DNA of 6,217 bases. Origin: Rickettsiales bacterium. GTDB lineage: Bacteria > Pseudomonadota > Alphaproteobacteria > Rickettsiales > UBA1997. This document shows, piece after piece, positions 1 through 6,034 of the stretch. The notes beneath the pieces were generated by a model, which was not told the DNA's origin, did no database searches, and worked only from the letters and a program-made list of their open reading frames with translations. The stretch lies in assembly GCA_947425005.1 (NCBI GenBank), contig CANDYP010000083.1, positions 1 to 6,217 on the forward strand, in the 5' to 3' direction. How positions within the stretch are numbered: position 1 is the stretch's first letter; every line of letters begins with the position of its first letter. Both the position numbers and the translations under genes were made by a program.

Positions 1-1
1 C

Positions 2-142
2 AACGCCCTCGCCCTAAAAACCAACCTCAACCGCCAAACGCTCTACAAAGCCCTATCACCAAAAGGCAACCCTACCTTCGCCTTAGCTGATCTAATTGTG
101 AATGTTTTGGGAATGAAATTTATGGTGAGAAAAGTGGGATAA
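2..142 (+). CDS. HigA-like addiction-module antitoxin, C-terminal fragment (5' end outside window)
   Basis: An open frame enters from the left edge and gives 46 residues before a TAA stop at 140-142. The fragment reads NALALKTNLNRQTLYKALSP, then KGNPTFALADLIVNVLGMKF and a short basic end. The pattern 'R-x-x-LYKALS-x-x-GNP-x-F ... VLG-x-x' is the hallmark C-terminal half of the helix-turn-helix antidote family related to HI1420/HigA, where the usual form is 'LYKALSxxGNPxFxTxxxVxxALGLxL'. These proteins bind operator DNA and neutralise a RelE/HigB-type mRNA-cleaving toxin. In this subfamily the toxin gene usually lies just upstream of the antitoxin, so it would be expected left of base 1. The gene is convergent with leuS, with 42 bp between the two stops. 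The fold and family call rest on this motif only. Whether the complete gene is intact, or its toxin present, cannot be seen here. Confidence 0.75.
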   Translation, partial: NALALKTNLNRQTLYKALSPKGNPTFALADLIVNVLGMKFMVRKVG

Positions 143-184
143 TTCTGGAGACGCGATTCACTTCCGAACAAAATAAAAAAAACC

Positions 185-3100
185 CTAGGCCACCACGATA
201 TTCACCAACTTATTCGGCACTGCGATAATTTTTCTGACCTCTTTGCCTTCAATAAATTTTTTTACATTTTCATTTTCAAACGCCAGCTTCTCCATCTCTT
301 CTTTTGAAGTTCCTTTCGCCATTTGAATCACAGCGCGCAACTTGCCACAGACTTGCACCGCAACCCCTACTTCATCTTCAGCAATCAGTTTTGCATCAAA
401 TTCAGGAAATTTCGCTTCACTTGCTAAGCCTTGGCAACCCATCCTCAACCACAATTCTTCTGCCAAATGCGGCATGATTGGCGAGAATAAAATCACTAAA
501 TTTTTGAGGGCGAAGTTCATTACTTTGGCATCCTCAGCAGATTTTACCTCGAACTTTTCCAACGCATTTGAAAATTCGCGGATCTTGGCAATGGCGCGAT
601 TGAAGCCCATTTTTTCGTATTCATCTTTAACGGCAGAAATGGTTTTGTGGGTTAGTTTGGTGATTGGATGTTGCGCAGAAACTTCACCCTTCCCTGCTAG
701 CTCAGAGTTGGAAGCGGCTAATTTCCAGAGGCGATTCACATATTTCCAACAACCGTCAATACCGCTTTCAGACCATTCCAAATCACGAGATGCCGGAGAA
801 TCAGAAAGCATAAAAAGCCTGGCAGTATCAGCGCCGTAGGACTCAACGATACGAATTGGCTCCACAGTATTTTTCTTGGATTTACTCATTTTTTCGCTGC
901 GACCAATAATCACCTGGTCCGCTGGTTTTTCCAAAGCCTCGCCCGGAAAAAGCCACTTGCCACTAGCTTTATCTTTGTAGGTTTGATGACAGACCATGCC
1001 TTGAGTAAGCAAGTTTTTAAAAGGCTCAGAGATGTCTAAATAGCCGCATTTTTTTAACGCTTTGGTAAAAAATCTGGCGTAAAGCAAGTGTAGCACCGCG
1101 TGTTCAACGCCGCCAATATACTGATCCACTGGCATAAATTTATTAGCTGCTTCTTTGTCAAAAGCTTTGTCTTGAGGCTGCGAAATGTAGCGCAGGAAAT
1201 ACCACGAGCTTTCAAAAAAAGTGTCGAAAGTATCGGTTTCGCGAACAGCCTTCAGGATTTTGTTGTCTTGGCCTTTGTAAGTCGTGTATTTCCAAGTTGG
1301 ATGCGAAGCTAAAGGGTTTCCGGAGCCAGTAAATTCAACATCCTCCGGAAGTTTAACCGGCAGATCTTCTTCAGGAACCGGCACTACAGAACCATCTTCC
1401 AAATAAAGAATCGGAATCGGACAGCCCCAATAACGTTGACGCGACACGCCCCAATCACGCAAACGGAAGTTGGTTTGTTTCTTGGCAACGCCCTGCTTTT
1501 CCAAGGCTTTCGTTACTTCTGCCTTGGCATCTGAAGTGGTTAAGCCATCCAAAAAACCAGAGTTGATCATCACGCCATCTTCGGTGCTTGCTGCAGATGG
1601 AACGTTAAAGTCGTCTGGTAAATTTTCTAAAATTTCACGATTGGTTTTGCTGATCGCGTAAAGATTTAGCGCTGACGGGGCAATGTCAGAATAAATTCCT
1701 AAATTGTCGATCTCGCCAAGCTCTGTATTTGCTTCGTAAGCCAGCTTGTCGCCATTCAAACTAAACTGCGCATCAGCATCTTTTGGCTTGTTGCCTCTGG
1801 CATCTAAGCGAATCCATCTCTTCAAAGATTTCAAATAAACGGCGTTGATGGTGTGAATAATTTTTCTGTCTGAAACGTCTTCATCAAGCACGAATAGTTG
1901 ATCCGAGAAGCCACAAGAAATATTCATGCCGCGTAAAATGGCGCAAAATAAAACTGATTTTCCGAAACAAAATCCGAGATTATTTGCTAGAACTTCGCTG
2001 GCTTTTAAGTGAGGTTTTAGATCGAGATACTTTTCGTCATCCATGGCGTGATTGACCTCATCGCGCACAAAATTGAAAGCGAGCTCTGCTAGCTCAACCT
2101 CATCTTCAGGATTTTTTGCCGACAATTTTATTTTCTGAATTAGGGCCTGAATTGCCGGATCGGAATAATTTATTAAATCAGTTTCAGCTAAAAATTTTGT
2201 GGGGTTTTCGACTACTTGCTTGATTGGCAAATTGTATTTTTTGGCAAATTCAAAGTCGCGCTCATCATGCGCTGGGCAGGCAAATATTGCTCCGGTGCCG
2301 TATTCCATTAAAACGAAATTGGCGACGTAAATATCCAGTTTCCAATTCGGATCGAGAGGATGCTCAACTTGCAAACCGGTCTTGAAGCCTTTCTTTTCTT
2401 GCTTCTCGATGGTTTGCTCGTCAACCGCATTGCGGTTACATTCTTCAATAAAATTTTTGATTTCAGGATTTTTTTGCGCCAGCTCTTGAGCGATTGGATG
2501 ATGTGGCGAGATGCCGATGAAAGAAGCGCCGAATAAGGTGTCGGGGCGTGTGGTGTAAACTGGGAGTTGGTTGTTGGTGGCGGAAGCGGCATTGCCAACA
2601 ACTGATAACTGACAACTATCAACTATTTTAAAGCTGATTACCAATCCTTCGCTCTTGCCAATCCACTTCTCCTGCATGGCGAGAACGCGGTCGTCCCAAC
2701 CATTTAAGTTTTTTAATTCACTTAAAAGTTCTTCCGAAAAATCAGAAACTTTTAAAAACCATTGTTTGAGTTTTTTCTTTTCGACTAGTGCACCGCTTCT
2801 CCAGCCGCGGCCGTCGATCACTTGTTCGTTAGCTAAAACAGTTTGGTCGATTGGATCCCAGTTGACGAAAGATTCTTTTTGGTAAGCCAATCCGGCCTTC
2901 AAAAAATCGAGGAAAATTTTTTGTTCGTGTTTGTAGTAATCGGGTAAGCAAGTGACAAGTTGACGACTCCAATCCAGTGACAGGCCGATTGATTTTAAAT
3001 CAGCACTCATGGTTTTGACATTTTCTAATGTCCAATTTTGCGGATGAACTTTGTGCTCTAAAGCGGCATTTTCAGCGGGCAAACCGAAGGCATCGAAACC

Positions 3101-3343
3101 CATCGGATGCAAAACATTGAAGCCTTGAAGTTTTTTGAAACGCGCGATGGCATCACCAATAGCATAGTTGCGCAAGTGTCCCATGTGGATCTTTCCTGAT
3201 GGGTAAGGAAACATTTCCAACACATAATATTTTTCTTTGGCAGAATTTTCGTCGAACTTAAAAATATTTTTTTCTTCCCAGACCTTCTGCCATTTTTTTT
3301 CTGCTAGCTTGTGGTTGTAGTTTTCTGATTTGATGTCGGACAT
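185..3343 (-). CDS. leuS: Leucyl-tRNA synthetase with a nested transglutaminase-like domain in the CP1 editing domain
   Basis: Cytoplasmic class Ia synthetase that activates leucine with ATP and charges tRNA-Leu, and through its CP1 domain hydrolyses mischarged tRNA. The 1052-residue product has the Rossmann-fold signature PYPSGKIHMGH (46-56), the leucine-pocket stretch around MGFDAFGLPAENAA (81-94), the editing-site motifs TTRPDTLFG (264-272) and HDERDFEF (359-366, with Asp363 matching E. coli Asp345), the CP1 exit RLRDWGVSRQRYWG (627-640), ESSWYFLRY (711-719), KMSKS (818-822), an anticodon-binding helical domain (about 890-965), and the small C-terminal domain ending at the TAG stop. E. coli LeuRS has 860 residues. 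The excess is mostly one block at about 384-578 that is not synthetase sequence (separate entry), plus a small insertion at about 241-260. The zinc-knuckle cysteines are replaced (NWDP at 161-164, GRGWRSGA at 178-185), which I recall as typical of alphaproteobacteria. The ATG at 3343 fits the family N-terminus; only a weak purine-rich AAAG lies upstream. The frame is uninterrupted, so expression as a single chain is likely. Confidence 0.97.
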   Translation of the reverse strand: MSDIKSENYNHKLAEKKWQKVWEEKNIFKFDENSAKEKYYVLEMFPYPSGKIHMGHLRNYAIGDAIARFKKLQGFNVLHPMGFDAFGLPAENAALEHKVHPQNWTLENVKTMSADLKSIGLSLDWSRQLVTCLPDYYKHEQKIFLDFLKAGLAYQKESFVNWDPIDQTVLANEQVIDGRGWRSGALVEKKKLKQWFLKVSDFSEELLSELKNLNGWDDRVLAMQEKWIGKSEGLVISFKIVDSCQLSVVGNAASATNNQLPVYTTRPDTLFGASFIGISPHHPIAQELAQKNPEIKNFIEECNRNAVDEQTIEKQEKKGFKTGLQVEHPLDPNWKLDIYVANFVLMEYGTGAIFACPAHDERDFEFAKKYNLPIKQVVENPTKFLAETDLINYSDPAIQALIQKIKLSAKNPEDEVELAELAFNFVRDEVNHAMDDEKYLDLKPHLKASEVLANNLGFCFGKSVLFCAILRGMNISCGFSDQLFVLDEDVSDRKIIHTINAVYLKSLKRWIRLDARGNKPKDADAQFSLNGDKLAYEANTELGEIDNLGIYSDIAPSALNLYAISKTNREILENLPDDFNVPSAASTEDGVMINSGFLDGLTTSDAKAEVTKALEKQGVAKKQTNFRLRDWGVSRQRYWGCPIPILYLEDGSVVPVPEEDLPVKLPEDVEFTGSGNPLASHPTWKYTTYKGQDNKILKAVRETDTFDTFFESSWYFLRYISQPQDKAFDKEAANKFMPVDQYIGGVEHAVLHLLYARFFTKALKKCGYLDISEPFKNLLTQGMVCHQTYKDKASGKWLFPGEALEKPADQVIIGRSEKMSKSKKNTVEPIRIVESYGADTARLFMLSDSPASRDLEWSESGIDGCWKYVNRLWKLAASNSELAGKGEVSAQHPITKLTHKTISAVKDEYEKMGFNRAIAKIREFSNALEKFEVKSAEDAKVMNFALKNLVILFSPIMPHLAEELWLRMGCQGLASEAKFPEFDAKLIAEDEVGVAVQVCGKLRAVIQMAKGTSKEEMEKLAFENENVKKFIEGKEVRKIIAVPNKLVNIVVA
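1610..2194 (-). other. Transglutaminase-like (papain-fold) domain nested inside LeuRS, residues about 384-578
   Basis: This in-frame segment of leuS does not match the synthetase fold. In E. coli LeuRS only about 20 residues connect the Asp345 strand to 'GVLFNSG'; here about 200 residues separate the corresponding NLPIKQVVEN and GVMINSG. The block starts at about LAETDLINYSDPAIQ (385-399), continues with a helix LAFNFVRDEVNHA (421-433), then the nucleophile helix LGFCFGKSVLFCAILRGMN (456-474) with Cys459, a strand HTINAVYL (497-504) with His497, and RWIRLDARGNK (509-519) with Asp514. That order and spacing (38 and 17 residues) match the Cys-His-Asp triad of transglutaminase-core proteins, which may be amide transferases, deamidases or peptidases. 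The following DADAQFSLNGDKLAYE and ELGEIDN, and the closing NREILENLPDD, recall the C-terminal parts of stand-alone bacterial transglutaminase-like proteins of about 190-200 residues. The whole domain therefore appears to be present, not a fragment. Substrate and activity are unknown; edges are accurate to about 10 residues. Confidence 0.88.
2564..2623 (-). repeat. Small palindromic-repeat-like insertion inside leuS (residues about 241-260)
   Basis: Between SFKI and the conserved VYTTRPDT the protein carries VDSCQLSVVGNAASATNNQL, a stretch low in family character and roughly a dozen residues longer than the equivalent loop in E. coli LeuRS. The DNA under it holds a perfect 8-bp inverted repeat, GTTGTTGG at 2570-2577 and CCAACAAC at 2595-2602, with a 17-base spacer. 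Next to it is a tract of ACTGATAACTGACAACT type (2601-2617). Tracts of this kind are familiar from dispersed intergenic palindromic repeats. The length keeps the reading frame. The parallel is the Rickettsia palindromic elements, which insert in frame into genes, but I cannot assign this to a named family. With one copy in the window, mobility is an inference. Confidence 0.5.
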
Positions 3344-3410
3344 GGCTTTGTTTTTTCTTTGAAACTGCGGGGGAGAACTTTTTGTGGTAAATCAAGTTGC
3401 AACAGAACTT

Positions 3411-4361
3411 TTACCGGAAAATCGGCTTTTGAGTAAGTGGTTTTTGTGTTGCTGAAGGTGGCGCCATTTGTGGCACAACTTTACCCTCTCCGTAGTAAGG
3501 AGAAGAAGGGTAAGGAGAAGAAGCGCGAGAAATATCGGGAACCGGGGCTGGAGCGACGGGAACTAGCGGAACGCTGCTAATAATAGGTCGCGGATTACTT
3601 TTCGTTGCCGACTTGCCATTGCTAAACATCGTAGTGTTGTAAACGCAGACGATATCTGGACCGCTTCTCAAGGTGAATTGCGGCGCCACTCTTTCAACAA
3701 TGATGTAGTCGCCAGCTGATCTGAAGTTGACCAAAGATTCAAAGCCTGCGCCATCAACAGTGAAAATCGCCGGAATTTCCGCACTCTTTTTCGCGAATTG
3801 AAAATAAGTAAACTCACCGTTGTCAAACACTTTAAGCGGCGCGATTGAAGGCTCTCCGGTATATTGGTATCCAAAATTGTAGATTGTTAGATCGCGCATG
3901 TCTGGTTCATCCGACTTATCAAGCTTGGGGAATTCAACGATATTTTTATCTTTTTCGTCAGGGTAAACAAACTTGGCAACGAAGATTAAATCTTTGTCGT
4001 TAATGCCCTTGGCTTCTTTGGCCATCAACTCGAAATGATAAATCTTTTTGTTGGTAATCACCGTCATGTTGGTTTCGGAATTATCTTCGCCAACCGGTTT
4101 TAAAAATAGACGATTTGCCAGATGTTCAAACATCCACAAAGAAGGGTTACCCATTGAAATTGTGCTAATGGTCTCACCCGTATCAAACTCGATGAAGCCT
4201 TGGTAGGTGTAGTGTCCGATGTAGAGGTAAACATCGTTTGGGTTGTAAACGTAACTTCTGAATTTTTTTTCAGTTCCTAAAAAACGCGGCTGTTGTGCGG
4301 CTTGAGTAGTAAGCGGTACTAGGGCCAAAAAGATTAAAGTAATAATTTTTAGAATTCTCAT
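3411..4361 (-). CDS. virB9: Type IV secretion system protein VirB9 (TrbG/CagX family) with proline-rich C-terminal tail
   Basis: VirB9 forms part of the outer-membrane core complex of type IV secretion systems with VirB7 and VirB10, and works in the periplasm. The 316-residue product opens with a signal peptide (MRILK, hydrophobic 6-18, likely cleavage after TQA at 21 or nearby). The N-terminal domain holds FRSYVYNPNDVYLYIGHY (34-51), the strand IEFDTGETISTISMGNPSLW (57-76), NRLFLKPVGED (83-93) and TNMTVITNKKIYHFEL (97-112), all hallmark VirB9 elements. The C-terminal domain follows with YQYTGEPSIAPLKVFDNGEF (165-184), TYFQF, IPAIFTVD (196-203), ESLVNFR and YIIVERVAPQFTLRSG (219-234). This matches the Rickettsiales form closely. 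After about residue 243 there is a 70-residue Pro/Ser-rich tail with about 15 prolines that lies beyond the usual family end. The ATG overlaps the virB8 stop as ATGA and has a Shine-Dalgarno AAGGTG, so the two are translationally coupled. No virB10 follows; leuS is next. Confidence 0.95.
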   Translation of the reverse strand: MRILKIITLIFLALVPLTTQAAQQPRFLGTEKKFRSYVYNPNDVYLYIGHYTYQGFIEFDTGETISTISMGNPSLWMFEHLANRLFLKPVGEDNSETNMTVITNKKIYHFELMAKEAKGINDKDLIFVAKFVYPDEKDKNIVEFPKLDKSDEPDMRDLTIYNFGYQYTGEPSIAPLKVFDNGEFTYFQFAKKSAEIPAIFTVDGAGFESLVNFRSAGDYIIVERVAPQFTLRSGPDIVCVYNTTMFSNGKSATKSNPRPIISSVPLVPVAPAPVPDISRASSPYPSSPYYGEGKVVPQMAPPSATQKPLTQKPIFR

Positions 4362-5221
4362 TTCTGCACCTTGTACAATTTATAGCTGGTTACCACGAAG
4401 TTTAACGGCTGTTTTTTCTCTGTTTTATTTTTGTCTTCTTTAACCACCCCAGAGAAAGCAAAATTTATTTTGGCGACGTAATTTTCTTTCTCTTCTTTGA
4501 TCTCACCGGCGTCATCCTTGGTTTTTAAACTAGTGAAAAATCTAACTTCCGCTTCGCTAGGTATTTTGGTGGACAGGAAATCTTTAGCTTTTGCCGCGAA
4601 ATCTTTGGGCTCTTTTTTTGGAAATTTGACCGATTGCACAGTGACAGTTTTGGCAACGTCTTGACCAAAATTATGGATTGGACTGTCAGGATTGTCTTTG
4701 CTCATGTAGAGCTGGAACTCACGATATTCCGGCGCTGAGGAAGTATTTTTAAGGCGATTAAATTTGGTGTTAATGTCTTCAATTTCGGACTTGCTGTAAT
4801 CGTAACCTTCGCGATCAGCTACATAAATTGAGACCAAGTATTTAGCGACCGCTTCATCAACTGTGGTGATTGCTGGGTCGTAATATCTTGCTGCGCCAGG
4901 CGTTTTGGGTTGAGGTTTTAGCGGAACTAAACTAGGGAAATATTGTGACTCATCCCCTGCCGCAATGATGATTGGAAGTTTTTCAACCAAAGGAAACGCC
5001 CCACTGATCATCTGAATCAAACAATAAGAAACTACGATGGCGACCATTGTGGCCACGACTAAAATTGTTCTTTCGCAAAAAGGATTTACGTAACGGAAAA
5101 AATACCAATTAAGCCCATCTTTGAAGTAGCTACCATCTTTTACGGAGGCCCTAACAAAATCAAAACACTCGGACAATTCTTCTGGGTTTTCTTTTTTAAA
5201 TGATTCGAATTTTTGTTCCAT
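4358..5221 (-). CDS. virB8: Type IV secretion system inner-membrane protein VirB8
   Basis: VirB8 is a bitopic inner-membrane assembly factor of type IV secretion, with a short cytoplasmic N-terminus, one membrane helix and a periplasmic NTF2-like domain that contacts VirB9 and VirB10. Starting at the ATG (MEQKFESF) the product has 287 residues. A charged cytoplasmic part of about 50 residues is followed by a hydrophobic helix TILVVATMVAIVVSYCLIQM (about residues 52-71). The periplasmic domain shows TVDEAVAKYLVSIYVADREG (about 120-139), EYREFQLYMS, a variable Lys/Glu-rich stretch, and the closing QPLNFVVTSYKLYKV, equivalent to the family's 'NPLGFxVxxY' end. An alternative in-frame TTG at 5233 would add four residues (MSSL). 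I prefer the ATG, but neither start has a Shine-Dalgarno sequence. It follows cinA after 46 bp and overlaps virB9 by 4 bp. Rickettsiales carry duplicated virB8/virB9 genes; an isolated pair without virB10-B11-D4 would fit the secondary copy, which is an inference. Confidence 0.93.
   Translation of the reverse strand: MEQKFESFKKENPEELSECFDFVRASVKDGSYFKDGLNWYFFRYVNPFCERTILVVATMVAIVVSYCLIQMISGAFPLVEKLPIIIAAGDESQYFPSLVPLKPQPKTPGAARYYDPAITTVDEAVAKYLVSIYVADREGYDYSKSEIEDINTKFNRLKNTSSAPEYREFQLYMSKDNPDSPIHNFGQDVAKTVTVQSVKFPKKEPKDFAAKAKDFLSTKIPSEAEVRFFTSLKTKDDAGEIKEEKENYVAKINFAFSGVVKEDKNKTEKKQPLNFVVTSYKLYKVQK
4367..4372 (-). promoter_or_regulatory. Shine-Dalgarno site of virB9, inside the end of virB8
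   Basis: On the - strand AAGGTG lies 5 nt before the virB9 ATG and within the last codons of virB8. It is the clearest ribosome-binding site in the window. It supports this start, just upstream of the signal peptide, and coupling of the two genes. Confidence 0.7.
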
Positions 5222-5267
5222 TAAGGAGGACAATTAGGGGGGATTTTTGCAGGAAATTTCCGGAGAT

Positions 5268-6011
5268 TTATGTGGTCGAGATTATTGAATCGCTTTTTAT
5301 TCTTTCAAGAACTTCAAGCATCTCTGTCACAGATTTCTCTAGGAGCGCGTAGTCGTTGCTGCGAAACACTAAAGAAGTTGTACCTTCAAGTGGATAACTT
5401 CCCATCGCGACTTGCGGATATTTTTTTTGCAAACTTTCTAAATCTTTCGCAATGGCACTTTCGGTGAGAGAAATTTTTATTTCTTTAGCACGAATTTTTT
5501 TGCCGCCGATTAATTCTTTTGTCGCTTCCGCAAACATGGCCTGGAAGATTTTTGGAACTCCCGCCATTACAAAAACATTGTCGATGCGAAAGCCGGGGGC
5601 CGAAGAGACGGGATTGCTAAGAAGTCTTGCGGTACGCGGCACGAAAGCCATTTTCAAACGTGCTTCGTTAAGATTTTCTAAGCCGTAATATTTTTCTAAA
5701 ATTTCTGTGGCTTCTTGGTTTTGTACTAGCTCGTCGTTGAAAGCTTTGGCGATTGCAAGCGAAGTGATATCGTCGTGAGTTGGGCCAATTCCGCCGCTGG
5801 TGAAGACGTAATCAAATTTTCTTCTGACTGCTTTTATTGCAGTCACGATTTCTTCTTCAACATCTGGAACTACTCGAACTTCGCGCAAACTAATTCCGAT
5901 TTCCGTCAAGTTTTTTGCGAGGAAATTGAGATTTTTATCTTCTGTACGACCGGAGAGAATTTCATCTCCAATCATTACGAAGGCCGCTGTTACGGTGGTT
6001 TTTTGAGTCAT
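5268..6011 (-). CDS. CinA-type MoaB/MogA-fold protein (molybdopterin-binding-like domain), short form without amidase domain
   Basis: The 247-residue product belongs to the MoCF-biosynthesis-domain family (MoaB/MogA/CinA N-terminus). Residues 7-27 give the first strand and the signature MIGDEILSGRTEDKN. Residues 71-83 give TSGGIGPTHDDIT, the glycine-rich ligand loop with the conserved Asp pair. Residues 139-156 give PGFRIDNVFVMAGVPKIF, another family landmark. The remaining 90 residues (EIKISLTESAIAKDLESLQK onward) match the linking 'KKY-P-VAMGSYP' domain found in CinA and FAD-synthase-like proteins. Full CinA proteins of about 400 residues carry a C-terminal nicotinamide-nucleotide amidase domain. 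This one ends before it, as many alphaproteobacterial homologues do, so deamidase activity is not expected. CinA N-domains have been linked to ADP-ribose/nucleotide pyrophosphatase activity; whether this applies here is open. The ATG at 6011 is the only reasonable start, as the fold begins at once, though no Shine-Dalgarno sequence is close. It follows tRNA-Arg by 51 bp. Confidence 0.92.
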   Translation of the reverse strand: MTQKTTVTAAFVMIGDEILSGRTEDKNLNFLAKNLTEIGISLREVRVVPDVEEEIVTAIKAVRRKFDYVFTSGGIGPTHDDITSLAIAKAFNDELVQNQEATEILEKYYGLENLNEARLKMAFVPRTARLLSNPVSSAPGFRIDNVFVMAGVPKIFQAMFAEATKELIGGKKIRAKEIKISLTESAIAKDLESLQKKYPQVAMGSYPLEGTTSLVFRSNDYALLEKSVTEMLEVLERIKSDSIISTT

Positions 6012-6017
6012 TTTTTA

Positions 6018-6023
6018 ATTATA
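6018..6023 (-). promoter_or_regulatory. Possible -10 box (TATAAT) for a leaderless cinA-like transcript
   Basis: A perfect TATAAT on the - strand ends 6 nt before the ATG of the CinA-like gene, in an AT-rich stretch. If used, transcription would begin at or next to the start codon, giving a leaderless mRNA. That would fit the lack of a nearby Shine-Dalgarno sequence (the only purine run, GGGGAG, is about 20 nt away). No convincing -35 hexamer lies 16-18 bp upstream, so the match may be chance in AT-rich DNA. Confidence 0.3.
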
Positions 6024-6034
6024 TTTTATTCTCC

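Noticed and set aside
172..181. A-run (T-run on the - strand) after leuS as an intrinsic terminator
   Set aside because: The T-rich tract follows the leuS stop directly, but I could not find a stable stem before it; only the short palindrome CCTAGG is there.
161..185. Loss of zinc-knuckle cysteines in LeuRS (protein residues 161-185) as a defect
   Set aside because: The NWDP and GRGWRSGA forms are, as I recall, normal for alphaproteobacterial LeuRS, so this is a lineage marker and not damage. Coordinates here are protein residues; the bases are about 2789-2863.
342..839. Open frames on the + strand opposite leuS, and opposite the CinA-like gene
   Set aside because: They lack recognisable domains and have the irregular composition of antisense shadows; the - strand genes over the same bases have clear family motifs.
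1610..2194. The large insert in leuS as an intein
   Set aside because: No intein splicing motifs are present (no Cys/Ser at the N-edge with a TxxH block, no His-Asn followed by Cys/Ser/Thr at the C-edge), no homing-endonuclease motif is seen, and the block reads as a transglutaminase-like domain at a loop and not at a catalytic motif.
1583..2270. Assembly chimera or gene fusion by frameshift
   Set aside because: The frame is continuous through both junctions and synthetase sequence resumes at exactly the expected point, so an accidental join would have to happen twice, in frame. Reads would still be the decisive test.
3374..3412. Nine-base direct repeat AGAACTTTT in the virB9-leuS gap (3374-3382 and 3404-3412)
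   Set aside because: Short, AT-rich, and partly within the virB9 stop codon; no promoter or operator layout accompanies it.
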